A stretch of DNA of 49,116 nucleotides from Candidatus Zixiibacteriota bacterium (lineage in GTDB: Bacteria; Zixibacteria; MSB-5A5; UM-FILTER-46-8), in NCBI GenBank assembly GCA_014730345.1, contig WJIJ01000016.1, forward strand, positions 1 through 49,116, read 5' to 3'. The position numbers and the translations under genes are program-made. The notes beneath the pieces are model-generated. The model was not told the origin of the DNA, ran no database searches, and saw only the letters and a list, made by a program, of their open reading frames with translations. Of the stretch, positions 38,626 to 49,097 are shown piece after piece. Each line of letters starts with the position of its first letter. The stretch's first letter is position 1.

Positions 38626-39213
38626 CTAATCCGCGGCATTTAATTTTTGAAGCTTATCGGCAAATACCCGGTAAGCTTCATCCCCATAAAGCACAAAGCG
38701 TACTTCTTTCGGTCTGCCGTTTTCGGTTAAATAGTCTATCGCTTCCCCTAACATAATATCAGCGCATTCATCGACAGGAAATCCGCCGACGCCGGTGCCG
38801 AATGCGGGAATCGCTACCGATTTAACCCCGATTTCATACGCCCGCATAAGGGAGTGAATAGTTGCCGAACGGATTTTCTCGGCATCGGTTACCAAATCAG
38901 GTCCCATCGCGGCCCCATGGATTACATAGTTAGCCTTTAAATTTCCGCCCGAAGTAACCACTGCTTCGCCTATTTCAATAGGACCCAGCCGGATAGCTTC
39001 TTCCTCGATCTTCTGACCTCCATGGCTCTTGATCGCCCCGGCTACTCCCGAGCCCATGTAAAGATGGCTGTTGGCGGCATTGACCACCGCTTCGCAATCC
39101 GCCAGGGAAACATCGCCCTCGGTTACTACGAGATCACATCCGTTGACTTCGATTTTTTTCAAAATCACCTCTTTTCTTTTCCCCAAGATAATGCTTATAC
39201 TTTTTGAGTTCAA
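38626..39213 (-). CDS. macro-domain (ADP-ribose-binding) protein
   Basis: EGDVSLADCEAVVNAANSHLYMGSGVAGAIKSHGGQKIEEEA and SVAIPAFGTGVGGFPVDECADIML; true start may lie within the first ~20 codons. Confidence 0.9.
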   Translation of the reverse strand: MNSKSISIILGKRKEVILKKIEVNGCDLVVTEGDVSLADCEAVVNAANSHLYMGSGVAGAIKSHGGQKIEEEAIRLGPIEIGEAVVTSGGNLKANYVIHGAAMGPDLVTDAEKIRSATIHSLMRAYEIGVKSVAIPAFGTGVGGFPVDECADIMLGEAIDYLTENGRPKEVRFVLYGDEAYRVFADKLQKLNAAD

Positions 39214-39376
39214 ATGAATTAAGCCCTTTGATTTATTTTCATTGACTGAAGGACGGCATTGCTATATCATTTTCACACAACATGAAAAATTTAAAAATAC
39301 TAAACAACTTTCCCATTCGGGCTTTATATATTTTCGCCGTACAAAAATCATTAACCACAATCCAGGTTGATTAGCG

Positions 39377-41392
39377 ATGAACAATTTCCCTTTTACACCC
39401 GAAGATTTCTATCTGAGCCTTCCGGCCAAAATAGCCTTTGCAGTAATTTTTCTCGCAGGTTTGTTTTTCTTTATTAAGCGTGTAATGTATCTCATGGAGA
39501 TGGTTAAAGCCGGGCAGGATGACAACCGTTTCGATCAGGCGGGGGCAAGAATTGGCAATGTTATTAAATTCGTATTTGGACAACGAAGGCTGTTAAACCT
39601 GGCTTATATAGGTTCCGCGCACTTCGTGATTTTCTGGGGCTTTGTTATAATCAGTTTTGGGACCCTATCGTTTTTGGGAAAAGGATTTATCTCCGGCTTT
39701 AAACTGCCTATCCTGGAAACCATGCTCGAAGCGCCGTTCCTGTTTCTCGTAGATATTTTTTCCCTTTTGGCGGTTATTGGTTTAATCATGGCCGCCCTGA
39801 GGAGAATTTTCGTCAAACCCGAGAAACTCTCCGTCCATGGAGAAGGTTATCTTTTGCTGTTGCTCATCTTTGTACTTATCGCGTCCGACCTTTTTGCTGA
39901 TGGCCTGTTTATTTCCATGACCGGCGCGCAAGAGGCGCAATGGATGCCCATCGGTTCGGCAATCGCCTCCATAATCGGTTACGGGGTGCAGGCTAAAACC
40001 CTTTATTGGGTTTTGTTTTGGCTTCATCTAATAACATTCTGGTTTTTGGCGGTTTTCGTGCTCCATTCCAAGCACCTTCACATCTTCGTTGCTCCTTTCA
40101 ACGTATTCTTTTCATCCCTCAAGCCCAACGGACAGCTCAGCAAAATGGACCTCGAGGATGAGGAAGGAACTTTCGGAGCCGGCAAAATTGAGGATTATAC
40201 CTGGAAACAGCTTTTCGACACCTATGCCTGTACAGAGTGCGGACGGTGCACCCGCGCCTGCCCGGCGTATAATTCGCAAAAGCCGTTGTCTCCCAGGGAT
40301 GTTATTATAGATTTACGGGACCACTTCCTCTCCTTTAAACCATCCGAGCTGGCAAGTTCCAACGGCGATGGCGCTGAGGAAGAAACCGACAGGCCGCTGG
40401 TGGACAAAGTAATCTCTCCGGATGTTATCTGGTCTTGTACCACATGTTTCGCCTGCCAGAATGAATGCCCGGTGTTTATTGAGCATGTGCCTGCAATTAT
40501 GGATATGCGGCGCAACCAGGTACTGATGGAAGGCGCCGCGCCCCCGGAAGTGGCTCCGTCGCTCCGCAATATCGAACAACGCCAGAATCCCTTCGGAAAT
40601 CCCCAAAACGAACGCGCCGAATGGGCCGAAGGACTCGATATCAAACTTCTGGCCGAGGATTCCGATGTCGAATATCTTCTCTGGGTAGGATGTTTCGGCT
40701 CATTCGATGAACGCAATAAGAGAGTTATGCGAAGTCTGGCGGAACTTCTTAAGAAGGCAGGCGTTAACTTCGGTATACTGGGAGAGGAAGAAAATTGTTG
40801 CGGAGAACCCCCGAGGAGGATCGGTGATGAAGACAATTTCCAGATGCTGGCTATGACCAATATTGAAACCATGAATGAATATGGAGTTAAGAAAATTATT
40901 ACGGCGTGCCCCCATGGATACAATACCATCAAGAATGAATATCCCCAGTTCGGCGGCAACTACGAAGTTTATCATCACGCGGATTTTCTGGATATGCTTA
41001 TAAAATCAGGGAAGTTGAAAGCATCGAAGAAAACCGAAGCCCTCGCCGCGTATCACGATTCTTGTTATCTCGGGCGTTATAATGATATCTACGAAAGCCC
41101 CCGCGATGTCCTCAAATCCATTCCCGGCGTAAAACTTACCGAGATGGAGAAAAATCATCGCAGGAGTTTCTGCTGCGGAGCAGGCGGCGGACGTATCTGG
41201 ATGGATGAACATACCGATCTGAAGGTCAACCAGCTTCGCGCCGAACAGGCTGACAGGGCGGGATGCGATAACCTGCTTACGGCTTGTCCCTTCTGCCTTT
41301 CCATGCTCGAGGATGGAATGAAAGGGAAAAACCTGGATGAGAAAATAAAAGTTAGAGATATTTCGGAAATACTCAACGAATCAATTGAATAA
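39377..41392 (+). CDS. membrane-bound Fe-S oxidoreductase with CCG domains (HdrD/GlpC-like)
   Basis: N-terminal TM region; YACTECGRCTRACPAYNSQKPLSPR and WSCTTCFACQNECPVFIEH 4Fe-4S motifs; EENCCGEPPRRIGD and RSFCCGAGGGRIWMDE CCG motifs. Confidence 0.92.
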   Translation: MNNFPFTPEDFYLSLPAKIAFAVIFLAGLFFFIKRVMYLMEMVKAGQDDNRFDQAGARIGNVIKFVFGQRRLLNLAYIGSAHFVIFWGFVIISFGTLSFLGKGFISGFKLPILETMLEAPFLFLVDIFSLLAVIGLIMAALRRIFVKPEKLSVHGEGYLLLLLIFVLIASDLFADGLFISMTGAQEAQWMPIGSAIASIIGYGVQAKTLYWVLFWLHLITFWFLAVFVLHSKHLHIFVAPFNVFFSSLKPNGQLSKMDLEDEEGTFGAGKIEDYTWKQLFDTYACTECGRCTRACPAYNSQKPLSPRDVIIDLRDHFLSFKPSELASSNGDGAEEETDRPLVDKVISPDVIWSCTTCFACQNECPVFIEHVPAIMDMRRNQVLMEGAAPPEVAPSLRNIEQRQNPFGNPQNERAEWAEGLDIKLLAEDSDVEYLLWVGCFGSFDERNKRVMRSLAELLKKAGVNFGILGEEENCCGEPPRRIGDEDNFQMLAMTNIETMNEYGVKKIITACPHGYNTIKNEYPQFGGNYEVYHHADFLDMLIKSGKLKASKKTEALAAYHDSCYLGRYNDIYESPRDVLKSIPGVKLTEMEKNHRRSFCCGAGGGRIWMDEHTDLKVNQLRAEQADRAGCDNLLTACPFCLSMLEDGMKGKNLDEKIKVRDISEILNESIE

Positions 41393-41404
41393 TAGGAGAA
41401 TATA

Positions 41405-42187
41405 ATGAGAAAATTAACATTTTATTCAGTATTACTATTGGCCGCTGTTGCTTTCACTGCCGCCAATGCCCTTGGAGGATATATTCTAAAGAATGTTTCC
41501 GAGGAAAACAGCAGTGTAATGGGCGCCGCTAACAAGGGAAAGACTAATACCACCATATACTATGAAGACGGCATGTTGAAAACGGTGGAAGAGGGAAGCA
41601 GGGAAGTTACCATTATCGATTTGAACAAGAATATATTATACAATATCAATCATGGCAAAAAGACCTATTCCCAGATTGACTTAGCTGAACTCCAGGCCAA
41701 AGCGGGAGCAATGAAAAAGCATGCGGAGAAGCAGATGGAGGATGCCATGGCCCGGATGGAAAATATGCCCCCCGAACAACAGGAGATGATGAAGCAGATG
41801 ATGGGGACTATGAATGCCAAATTTAAGGTTCAGAAAACCAGCGAGACCAAGGATATCCTTGGATATAAATGCACCAAGTACGTAATGACCCGCGGCAATA
41901 TGCTGAAAATAGATATGTGGGTTACCGATGATCTCGACGTCGGCGATAGTTACCAGAAGTTCATGCAATTCATGATGGCTCATGAGAGTGATGAAGGCAT
42001 GTTCGACGAATTGAAGAAAATTGACGGCGTTGCTCTTGAAACCGAAAGCTATATAAACATGGGACCTTCTAATGTCAGGAACCGGGATTATACCAAGGAA
42101 ATAAAAGAGACCAATATAGATGATTCCGAGTTTAAAGTTCCTGAAGGTTACAAAAAAGAAGAATTCAGCCTTGAGAACGCTGGTTAA
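41405..42187 (+). CDS. secreted DUF4412-like protein
   Basis: Signal peptide; YYEDGMLKTVEEGSREVTIIDLNKNILYNINHGKKTYSQIDLAEL, KTSETKDILGYKCTKYVMTRGNMLKIDMWVTDDL. Confidence 0.75.
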   Translation: MRKLTFYSVLLLAAVAFTAANALGGYILKNVSEENSSVMGAANKGKTNTTIYYEDGMLKTVEEGSREVTIIDLNKNILYNINHGKKTYSQIDLAELQAKAGAMKKHAEKQMEDAMARMENMPPEQQEMMKQMMGTMNAKFKVQKTSETKDILGYKCTKYVMTRGNMLKIDMWVTDDLDVGDSYQKFMQFMMAHESDEGMFDELKKIDGVALETESYINMGPSNVRNRDYTKEIKETNIDDSEFKVPEGYKKEEFSLENAG

Positions 42188-44802
42188 AACTGGTATCCCC
42201 AGGTCAAACTGAACTTATCGATAGTTTCATTATAGTATCCGTAGCTTATATCCAACGGACCCAGCGGAGTCGCGGCGGCGGCTCCGATTGTTATTGAATG
42301 CCGGAAATTCGAAAGGACGACATCGCTTCTCTCTGAATAAGTCCTTCCGGCATCATAGCGCGAATAAAGGTATATGCCCTTGCCCAGAGCTTTCCTCAGT
42401 TTTAAAAAATAAGCGAAGAAATTATCGCCGACGATCTCGTGATAATTAAATCCTCCGAATCCGTAGGGTTCACCAAGCCGGAACTTTTCAGGCAAAGGGA
42501 GACCATTTGTCGATATCCCTATAGCCCCCCGGGGATGGAAGTTGAAACCAAACGGCAGGGGATAATATGACTCCAGCGACATGTAGAACTTGCTGTAAAC
42601 ATCATTGCCGCCCAATATATCATTTGCCCACTCGAAGTACGTATGATGATACTTGCCCCGTTCCGGAAATGACTGTTTATCCTTAGTGTCTACAACCGAA
42701 CGAAGGGTAATACTCCTTATCCTGATAAAATCTTCCTTCCGGTTCTCGAATTTTTGGGTAATATCCGCAACCCGCAGTTCGAGAGACGCCGTTCCCAACC
42801 TTGATATCTGCTGGCCGAACTTGAAACCGGCGCTGATTTCGCTCTGGGTGTATAATTTGCGGGCGCGATGGTCGATAAAAATATCAATCTCACGCCTGCC
42901 GAATTGCGCGTAAACCGAGTAGGTCAGGTGAGTCTTGAAAAGACGGTCGGCGCGGAATTCGGGACGGATACTTCTCTCCCTGTCGCCGATTTTGCCCCGC
43001 ATGAACAGCTCGCTTCCGCTTCCGAACACATTGTAATCACCCAGTTCGACCATACCCTGCAGATTGTATTCATCGTCGTACCGCAATCCTATCCTGGCCG
43101 CCCATGAGTGCTTTTCTTTCAACTTCAGCCTCAATGTATAATTGCCTTTGCGTTCCCGCGGAATAATATTAGTGGCAACTTTCTCGAAGAGCCCGGTATT
43201 ATACAGGCGGTCGACGCCTTTCTGGATTTCGAGGGAGTTATATGGTTGTCCGGTCAGATCCGGGAAATCACGCATTACTATCCAGCGTCGGGTATGTTCA
43301 TTGCCGGTAATCTCAAAATTGCTAACCGTTCCTTCGCTTATCTCAACTTTCAGTTTATTGCCTTCAAGAAAAACCTGTTCGATTTTAATCAATGGATAAT
43401 GGGAGTTGCGGTACAGATTTTCTATACTTTCCAGGCCTGCTCTCAGGATGTTAGTATTAAGCCTTTCGCCGGGTTCGATACCTATATACTTCCGCAGGGC
43501 TTCGTCAGAAAAAATCGTATTACCATCGAACTCGATATATGAAACGACCGGGTATGGTTCCCGTTCTAAGCGTAAGGTATAGTGATCCGAGTGGCTTTCT
43601 ATGTTAGTTTTTACATCATGGTATAAGCCTGTCGATAACAAATAGTCCCGGACTTCTTCAATTTCCGAAGCGTGGACATCCCGGTAAAGAAATGAACTCA
43701 GTTTGTTCACTGCTGATGGGAAAGGTTCATCGGTAATATCGCCAGCGATTTCGTTGATAAAATAAGTGGTATCGTTCCCGGCGGGCTCTTTTTCGAGTAA
43801 TCGGTAAATATCCGGCAGGGCTTTTCTCGCGGCCTTCTCTCCTTCATCAATTAAAGATTTTATATCGTTAAATTCCATGTTGGCATAATGGCTTAAACGG
43901 GGTTCTATCACCAGGTCTGCCGAATTCAACTGTTCTTCGGTCTTTTCCATGACCATCACCGATGTAGCCTGGTTGGCTATATCGAGTGCATTTTTCAGTC
44001 TCTCTCTCGGGTAAAGAGGGGTTACGGTATTGATAGCCACCACTTTATCGGCTCCCATTTGCCTTGCTACTTCCGTTGGCACCGGACAGATGATACCCCC
44101 GTCCACGAGCAGGCTTTCGCCATATTCTACCGGTGTGAACGCCAGCGGCACGGAGATGGAAGCGCGCATTGCCTCGGCAAGGTCGCCGCTGGAAAGTATT
44201 ACCGGCGTTCCGGTTATCAGGTCGGTGGCTACAGCGCGGAAGGGTATCTTTAAATCATCGAAATCGGCGCCGGCGGTGTAACTTGAACCCACGGTGAATT
44301 CATATAGATAATTGGAAACTTTCTGGCCGCCGGTAAGCGCCTGGGGGATGTAAGGTTTTAAACCGTCGAAACGTACTTGGAGCAGATGACGCTCCCTCTG
44401 CTGGCGCTGGGTAAGAAACAAGCTTAAACGATTGGGGCTGTCGGAAAACATCTCCGTCCAATCCCGGCTCAGTACTATACTTTCGAGGTCCCTTGCTGAA
44501 TATCCGCTGGCGTATAAACCACCCACAACGGCGCCAATACTCGTGCCGGCGATATGCGAAATCGGTATATTATATTCCTCCAGCACCTTTATCACCCCTA
44601 TCTGGGCGAATCCCTGCGCTCCGCCTCCCGAGAGCGCTAATCCGATTCCTCCCGGTTTAGAATGGATTATATGGGTCAAATCAATCCGGGATTCGGCGCT
44701 ATGTACACCGCCTGATGGGTATGTAACACCCATCAGGAGAGTTATCAGGAATACTGCCGCTAAATAATTTCTAAGATAGAGTTTTATATCTTGAATCTGC
44801 AT
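42184..44802 (-). CDS. patatin-like phospholipase with POTRA and outer-membrane barrel (type Vd-like)
   Basis: GLALSGGGAQGFAQIGVIKVLEEYNIPISHIAGTSIGAVVGGLYASGY (oxyanion GGG and GTSIG), DGGIICPVP; POTRA-like YIEFDGNTIFSDEALRKYIGIEPGE; BamA-like C-terminus. Confidence 0.92.
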   Translation of the reverse strand: MQIQDIKLYLRNYLAAVFLITLLMGVTYPSGGVHSAESRIDLTHIIHSKPGGIGLALSGGGAQGFAQIGVIKVLEEYNIPISHIAGTSIGAVVGGLYASGYSARDLESIVLSRDWTEMFSDSPNRLSLFLTQRQQRERHLLQVRFDGLKPYIPQALTGGQKVSNYLYEFTVGSSYTAGADFDDLKIPFRAVATDLITGTPVILSSGDLAEAMRASISVPLAFTPVEYGESLLVDGGIICPVPTEVARQMGADKVVAINTVTPLYPRERLKNALDIANQATSVMVMEKTEEQLNSADLVIEPRLSHYANMEFNDIKSLIDEGEKAARKALPDIYRLLEKEPAGNDTTYFINEIAGDITDEPFPSAVNKLSSFLYRDVHASEIEEVRDYLLSTGLYHDVKTNIESHSDHYTLRLEREPYPVVSYIEFDGNTIFSDEALRKYIGIEPGERLNTNILRAGLESIENLYRNSHYPLIKIEQVFLEGNKLKVEISEGTVSNFEITGNEHTRRWIVMRDFPDLTGQPYNSLEIQKGVDRLYNTGLFEKVATNIIPRERKGNYTLRLKLKEKHSWAARIGLRYDDEYNLQGMVELGDYNVFGSGSELFMRGKIGDRERSIRPEFRADRLFKTHLTYSVYAQFGRREIDIFIDHRARKLYTQSEISAGFKFGQQISRLGTASLELRVADITQKFENRKEDFIRIRSITLRSVVDTKDKQSFPERGKYHHTYFEWANDILGGNDVYSKFYMSLESYYPLPFGFNFHPRGAIGISTNGLPLPEKFRLGEPYGFGGFNYHEIVGDNFFAYFLKLRKALGKGIYLYSRYDAGRTYSERSDVVLSNFRHSITIGAAAATPLGPLDISYGYYNETIDKFSLTWGYQF

Positions 44803-44865
44803 AAAACCATCGTATAGATTATATTACATAAAAGAAAAAAATCAATGTAAACTTGCGCTAAGATT

Positions 44866-45612
44866 ATGATAACCAACGCCCGTCTAAAATTCCTATCGTC
44901 ATTGAAACAGAAAAAATACCGCTGGAAAGAGCGGAAATTCTTAATCGAGGGAGAAAATCTCCTTAAAGCCGCCATCGTAAACAACATAGCAATTGATGAA
45001 ATTTACGTAGCCTCCGATTATGAAGGCGAAATCCTTCCTTTGCTGGACAATGAAAAGAAACTAATTAAACTTCCTCCCTCCAAAATGGCGCGGTTTTCAA
45101 CGGTTAAAACCCCGCCGGGGATAATGGCATTACTTCCCTTTTTCAGGTATAATGTCGATGAATTCCATAATGCCTTAAGGATATTATATCTCGAAAACCT
45201 TTCCGACCCGGGAAATACCGGCACCCTGATTCGCGATGCCCGCGCTTTCGGCTTTGATTGCGTTTTCATCTCTCCCGATGGCTGTGAAATCTACAACTCC
45301 AAGCTCCTCCGTTCAACCGCCGGTTATATATTCAGTATTCCTGTAGTCGAAGATGTAAAGCTGGCAATACTCCAAAATTATAAAAATCGGGGCTTTGAAT
45401 TAATTTCAGCCAATCCCCACGCCGAAATAACTATAGAAGAGGCGAAATGCCCTCAAAAGGCAGTTATAATGCTCGGAAACGAGCCGCGTGGTTTAAGCGA
45501 GGAAGCCGAAGGCATGGCCGATATTAAGCTTAAAATCGGCATAAAAGAGGATGTTGAATCGCTGAATGTGGCATCTGCCGGAGCTATTATAATGCACTGG
45601 GCTAAGCTGTAG
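44866..45612 (+). CDS. TrmH/SpoU family RNA 2'-O-methyltransferase
   Basis: LKQKKYRWKERKFLIEGENLLKAA; LENLSDPGNTGTLIRDARAFGFD; KAVIMLGNEPRGLSEEAE; IGIKEDVESLNVASAGAIIMH. Confidence 0.93.
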   Translation: MITNARLKFLSSLKQKKYRWKERKFLIEGENLLKAAIVNNIAIDEIYVASDYEGEILPLLDNEKKLIKLPPSKMARFSTVKTPPGIMALLPFFRYNVDEFHNALRILYLENLSDPGNTGTLIRDARAFGFDCVFISPDGCEIYNSKLLRSTAGYIFSIPVVEDVKLAILQNYKNRGFELISANPHAEITIEEAKCPQKAVIMLGNEPRGLSEEAEGMADIKLKIGIKEDVESLNVASAGAIIMHWAKL

Positions 45613-45680
45613 CCTTTTCCGTTGTAAGGGTTGTTAAATGTAAATATGGGCGGCTTAAATATAAAGGCGGAGATTTTATT

Positions 45681-47858
45681 ATGGCACAATCTGTTGCGGA
45701 AAAACCGGCAATACAGGAATCGAAATCGACCAATGTTATCAGCACCCTGATTAAGGCTCTTCTCTCCAACAAAGAGCTTACTGAAAAGGAGCTGGAATCT
45801 ATTCTCCAGGCGACATGTAAGAAGGCTCTCCAGGCGGTCAGCGGAGTGGCTATAACCATTTACCTCGTTGATAAAAATGTCGCCATCGACCAGTGTATTC
45901 GCTTCAAATACATCTACTACACTCCCCAGATGGAAGAGGTTAGCGATGAATACAAGGAGATGGCCGAGAAGACCAAGAACAAGCTAAAAGCATTGCCCTT
46001 GCGCCTCGGGCAGGGAATAGTAGGCAAGGTCATTCAGGAAGGCAAAGCGGTACTCACCGAGGATGTCCGCAATGACCCCAACTTTAATCCAGAGGTCGAC
46101 AAGATAACCGGGTTTAAGACCTATACCATGATTACCGCTCCTTTCGTCTGGGATGGCGTTGTCGGCGCTATGCAGGTTGTCAACAAAATGCCCGGCACCA
46201 AGAATAACCGTTTCACCGAGGAAGACCTCGGTCTCCTGCAGGAAGTCGCCGATTACTCAGCCCGTGTCTTAAAACGCGCCGTCAATCCCAACGAACCTCT
46301 TACGGATATCGACGCCGCCCAATACCTGGCCCGTCTGGCCAATACCAGATATGTTAATTTGGATTCCATTGATGATGTCGATGCCGAACTCGCCGCCGAA
46401 CTCGGGGAGAAACTGCTTAAAAAGTTGAATGTTTTTCCGCTGGGTAAAGCCGAAGACGGCGGGATTATCCTGGTGGTTTCCAATCCGCTCGATTTCGCGT
46501 TGCTTGATAAGTTCCGCTTCGCTTCCAAGGTGAAAATCTCCCGCCTGCTGGTCTCAACCGAGGAGAAAATAAAAAACCGGCTGAAGTCCGCGTTCCGCAT
46601 GGATTCCGAAATTTCAGATACCATCGCCGAGGTGGGCAAGGAATACAACGAGATTACCGATTCCCTCGAGATTCCCGAAGAAGAGGTCAATGAATCATCA
46701 GCCCCTATTGTCCAGCTGGCAACGAGGATTATCGAGGACGCTTATGTGAAAGGAGCTTCGGATATACATGTTGAGCCGTTCCAGAATGAAGTTAAAATAC
46801 GCTACCGCATCGACGGCGTGCTCCATGAAATGGTCTCCCTGCCGTACCGTACCATCCACGCGCTGGTTTCCCGTTTGAAGATTATGTCCGATCTCGATAT
46901 CTCCGAGCGGCGCCTGCCCCAGGACGGCCGTATCAAGTTCAGGCAGTTCACCAAGAAGGATATCGATATCGACCTGCGCGTGGCAACCGGTCCGATGGCG
47001 TTCGGTGAGAAAATAGTTATGCGTATCCTCGATAAAACCTCCGCGGCGGTTCCACTGGAGAAGATGGGCTATTCGGAGCATAATCTCGAGATATACCGTG
47101 ACCTGATAAAGAAACCCTATGGCATGATCCTCCATTGCGGCCCTACCGGTTCCGGCAAAACCACCGCCCTTTATGCGGCGTTGAACCATATTAACCAGCC
47201 GGAGATAAACATCCAGACCGCCGAGGACCCTGTTGAGTATATGCTAACCGGCATAAACCAGATGCAGATGCAGTCTGAAATCGGGTTGACCTTTGCCCGC
47301 GCCCTGCGGTGTTACCTGCGGCAGGACCCGGATGTTATCATGGTCGGCGAGATACGCGACCTCGAGACTGCCGAAATCGCCATCGAAGCGGCACTGACCG
47401 GGCATTTGATGTTTTCCACGTTGCATACCAACGACGCCCCCAGTACGGTAACCCGTTTCATCGATATGGGCATCCAGCCGTTTTTAATTTCCTCCTCCCT
47501 GCTTATGGTTGTCGCCCAGCGGCTCGCACGGCGTCTGTGCAAATGTAAAGAGGAATATGAACCATCCCAGCAGGAGTTGGAAGTTCTCGGTATCGACGAA
47601 CCGGGTATCAAACTTTTCAAGGCCAGCGGATGCCCTGCCTGCGGAGAAACCGGTTACAAGGGACGTATGGGAGTGCATGAACTGCTGACGCTGAGCGAGG
47701 GATTGATAGAACTCATAGAGCGTAAGGCATCATCCGATGAGCTTAAACGGCAGGCGCGCAAGGATGGCATGAAGACTCTTTTCGAGGATGGGGCGCTGAA
47801 GGTAAAACAGGGGCTTACTTCTCTGGAAGAACTATTGCGCGTAGTACGCCCCGATTAG
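45681..47858 (+). CDS. type IV pilus/type II secretion assembly ATPase (PilB/GspE) with N-terminal GAF domain
   Basis: N-terminal GAF (VAITIYLVDKNVAIDQ...LRLGQGIVGKVIQEGKAVLTEDVRND...TAPFVWDGVVGAMQVVNK); MshEN-like middle; ATPase GPTGSGKTTALYAAL, EIRDLETAEIAIEAALTGHLMFSTLHTNDAPSTVTRF, CPACGETGYKGRMGVHELL. Confidence 0.95.
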   Translation: MAQSVAEKPAIQESKSTNVISTLIKALLSNKELTEKELESILQATCKKALQAVSGVAITIYLVDKNVAIDQCIRFKYIYYTPQMEEVSDEYKEMAEKTKNKLKALPLRLGQGIVGKVIQEGKAVLTEDVRNDPNFNPEVDKITGFKTYTMITAPFVWDGVVGAMQVVNKMPGTKNNRFTEEDLGLLQEVADYSARVLKRAVNPNEPLTDIDAAQYLARLANTRYVNLDSIDDVDAELAAELGEKLLKKLNVFPLGKAEDGGIILVVSNPLDFALLDKFRFASKVKISRLLVSTEEKIKNRLKSAFRMDSEISDTIAEVGKEYNEITDSLEIPEEEVNESSAPIVQLATRIIEDAYVKGASDIHVEPFQNEVKIRYRIDGVLHEMVSLPYRTIHALVSRLKIMSDLDISERRLPQDGRIKFRQFTKKDIDIDLRVATGPMAFGEKIVMRILDKTSAAVPLEKMGYSEHNLEIYRDLIKKPYGMILHCGPTGSGKTTALYAALNHINQPEINIQTAEDPVEYMLTGINQMQMQSEIGLTFARALRCYLRQDPDVIMVGEIRDLETAEIAIEAALTGHLMFSTLHTNDAPSTVTRFIDMGIQPFLISSSLLMVVAQRLARRLCKCKEEYEPSQQELEVLGIDEPGIKLFKASGCPACGETGYKGRMGVHELLTLSEGLIELIERKASSDELKRQARKDGMKTLFEDGALKVKQGLTSLEELLRVVRPD

Positions 47859-48849
47859 ATGTCTCCGGTAACTCCGGCCAGAGAGGCGTATAGTTTTCAG
47901 AGGGGAAAATCTTGCGGTTTTGTATTGGCAGGAGGGTGATGCCTCCCCGGGCCAGCGCTGATTCGTAAAGATTCGCTAAATGCAGTAAACCGGTTAAACT
48001 GTCCGGGTGTACTGGTTCATCAGAATAGATTCCATATACGGTATCCACATTCGCCCAGTGCAGTAACCTCGCTTCAATAACATCGTCGTACATCTGATAT
48101 TCAATAGAAGCTATACCGGTATAACTGGCGGCAAATACCGAATCGATATACATCTCCCGCTTTCCGAAAGAATAAACGCGGTACTCGAATTCTCCTTTGG
48201 TCATTCTGTAGAATGAAAAATTCGAATCCCCGATCCAGACAAATGAAAATGGTTCAATGAAATAACTGCCATCGTCCACCAGCCATATCCTTTTCTTCTC
48301 ATGAAAAACGGTACTGTTATAACCGATTGAAATATAACCCAGCGTATCCAAAGGCGCGCCGCTGAAACCATTCACCGAATCGATGGCAATTTTAAAACGG
48401 ATAATATAATCTATCGCCCCATACAACAATGAATTCGGACCCTTGTTTAACAGCATGGTATCCGGCCCTGTAAATCCCGGCGCTCCCCACACTTTATTGC
48501 CATTAATACTATATATATCGCCATAGCAGGAATCATCGTGATATATATCGTTGATTTTACGGTTGATTCTCGGCTGAGCGCAATCGAAATAGCGGTAGTA
48601 TCGGATCCAACGACGCTGCGGCCTGAAGCCTTTTCTCTGCATCTCGATGGGTGGGTGGGGAGGTTGCAGGAATCGGACCCGATGTTGAAATTTGTAATAA
48701 GGATGCGCGCTGTCGGCAAGTTCTTCATGGGTGGCATTACCCCCCAAATACTCCAATATTGTTTGAGAAGATGATTCCTCGGCGTAACTTACGGAAGGAA
48801 GTAATATCCCCGCCAAAAGGATGATACTTAAGAGTATTTTCGTTTGCAT
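47815..48849 (-). CDS. hypothetical exported protein
   Basis: Signal peptide MQTKILLSIILLAGILLPSVSYAE; no antisense competitor over most of its length; overlaps the end of the GAF-PilB gene by 44 bp. Confidence 0.7.
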   Translation of the reverse strand: MQTKILLSIILLAGILLPSVSYAEESSSQTILEYLGGNATHEELADSAHPYYKFQHRVRFLQPPHPPIEMQRKGFRPQRRWIRYYRYFDCAQPRINRKINDIYHDDSCYGDIYSINGNKVWGAPGFTGPDTMLLNKGPNSLLYGAIDYIIRFKIAIDSVNGFSGAPLDTLGYISIGYNSTVFHEKKRIWLVDDGSYFIEPFSFVWIGDSNFSFYRMTKGEFEYRVYSFGKREMYIDSVFAASYTGIASIEYQMYDDVIEARLLHWANVDTVYGIYSDEPVHPDSLTGLLHLANLYESALARGGITLLPIQNRKIFPSENYTPLWPELPETSNRGVLRAIVLPEK

Positions 48850-48900
48850 CTTACATCCTTATTTTGAAAATTCATCTATCGGGCAGGTCGGCGAGCTTTA

Positions 48901-48957
48901 TCCGCCATGGGCGGACAAGTCCTCCATAGGCGGACAAGTCCGCCAAAGGCGGACAGG
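48901..48957. repeat. three tandem 19-nt palindromic units (tccgccatgggcggacaag-like)
   Basis: tccgccatgggcggacaag / tcctccataggcggacaag / tccgccaaaggcggacagg; units contain self-complementary arms (tccgcc/ggcgga). Confidence 0.8.
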
Positions 48958-49097
48958 CCCCGCCCGCCTGCCCAGAACATCGTGCCCGGCGTATGTCCTC
49001 ATGCGCCGGGTTGCGCATGTAATTAGATTTTGCGTTGCTCAAATAGGGACATGTAAACCGCTTTGTATTCGCTGACCTACTCGACTATTTTATTCCC

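Noticed and set aside
42184-44802. Patatin/POTRA/barrel protein as a new system
   Set aside because: This architecture matches known type Vd (PlpD-like) autotransporters, so it is annotated but not claimed as novel.
48901-48957. CRISPR array
   Set aside because: Units are 19 nt in direct tandem with no unique spacers, and no cas genes are visible.
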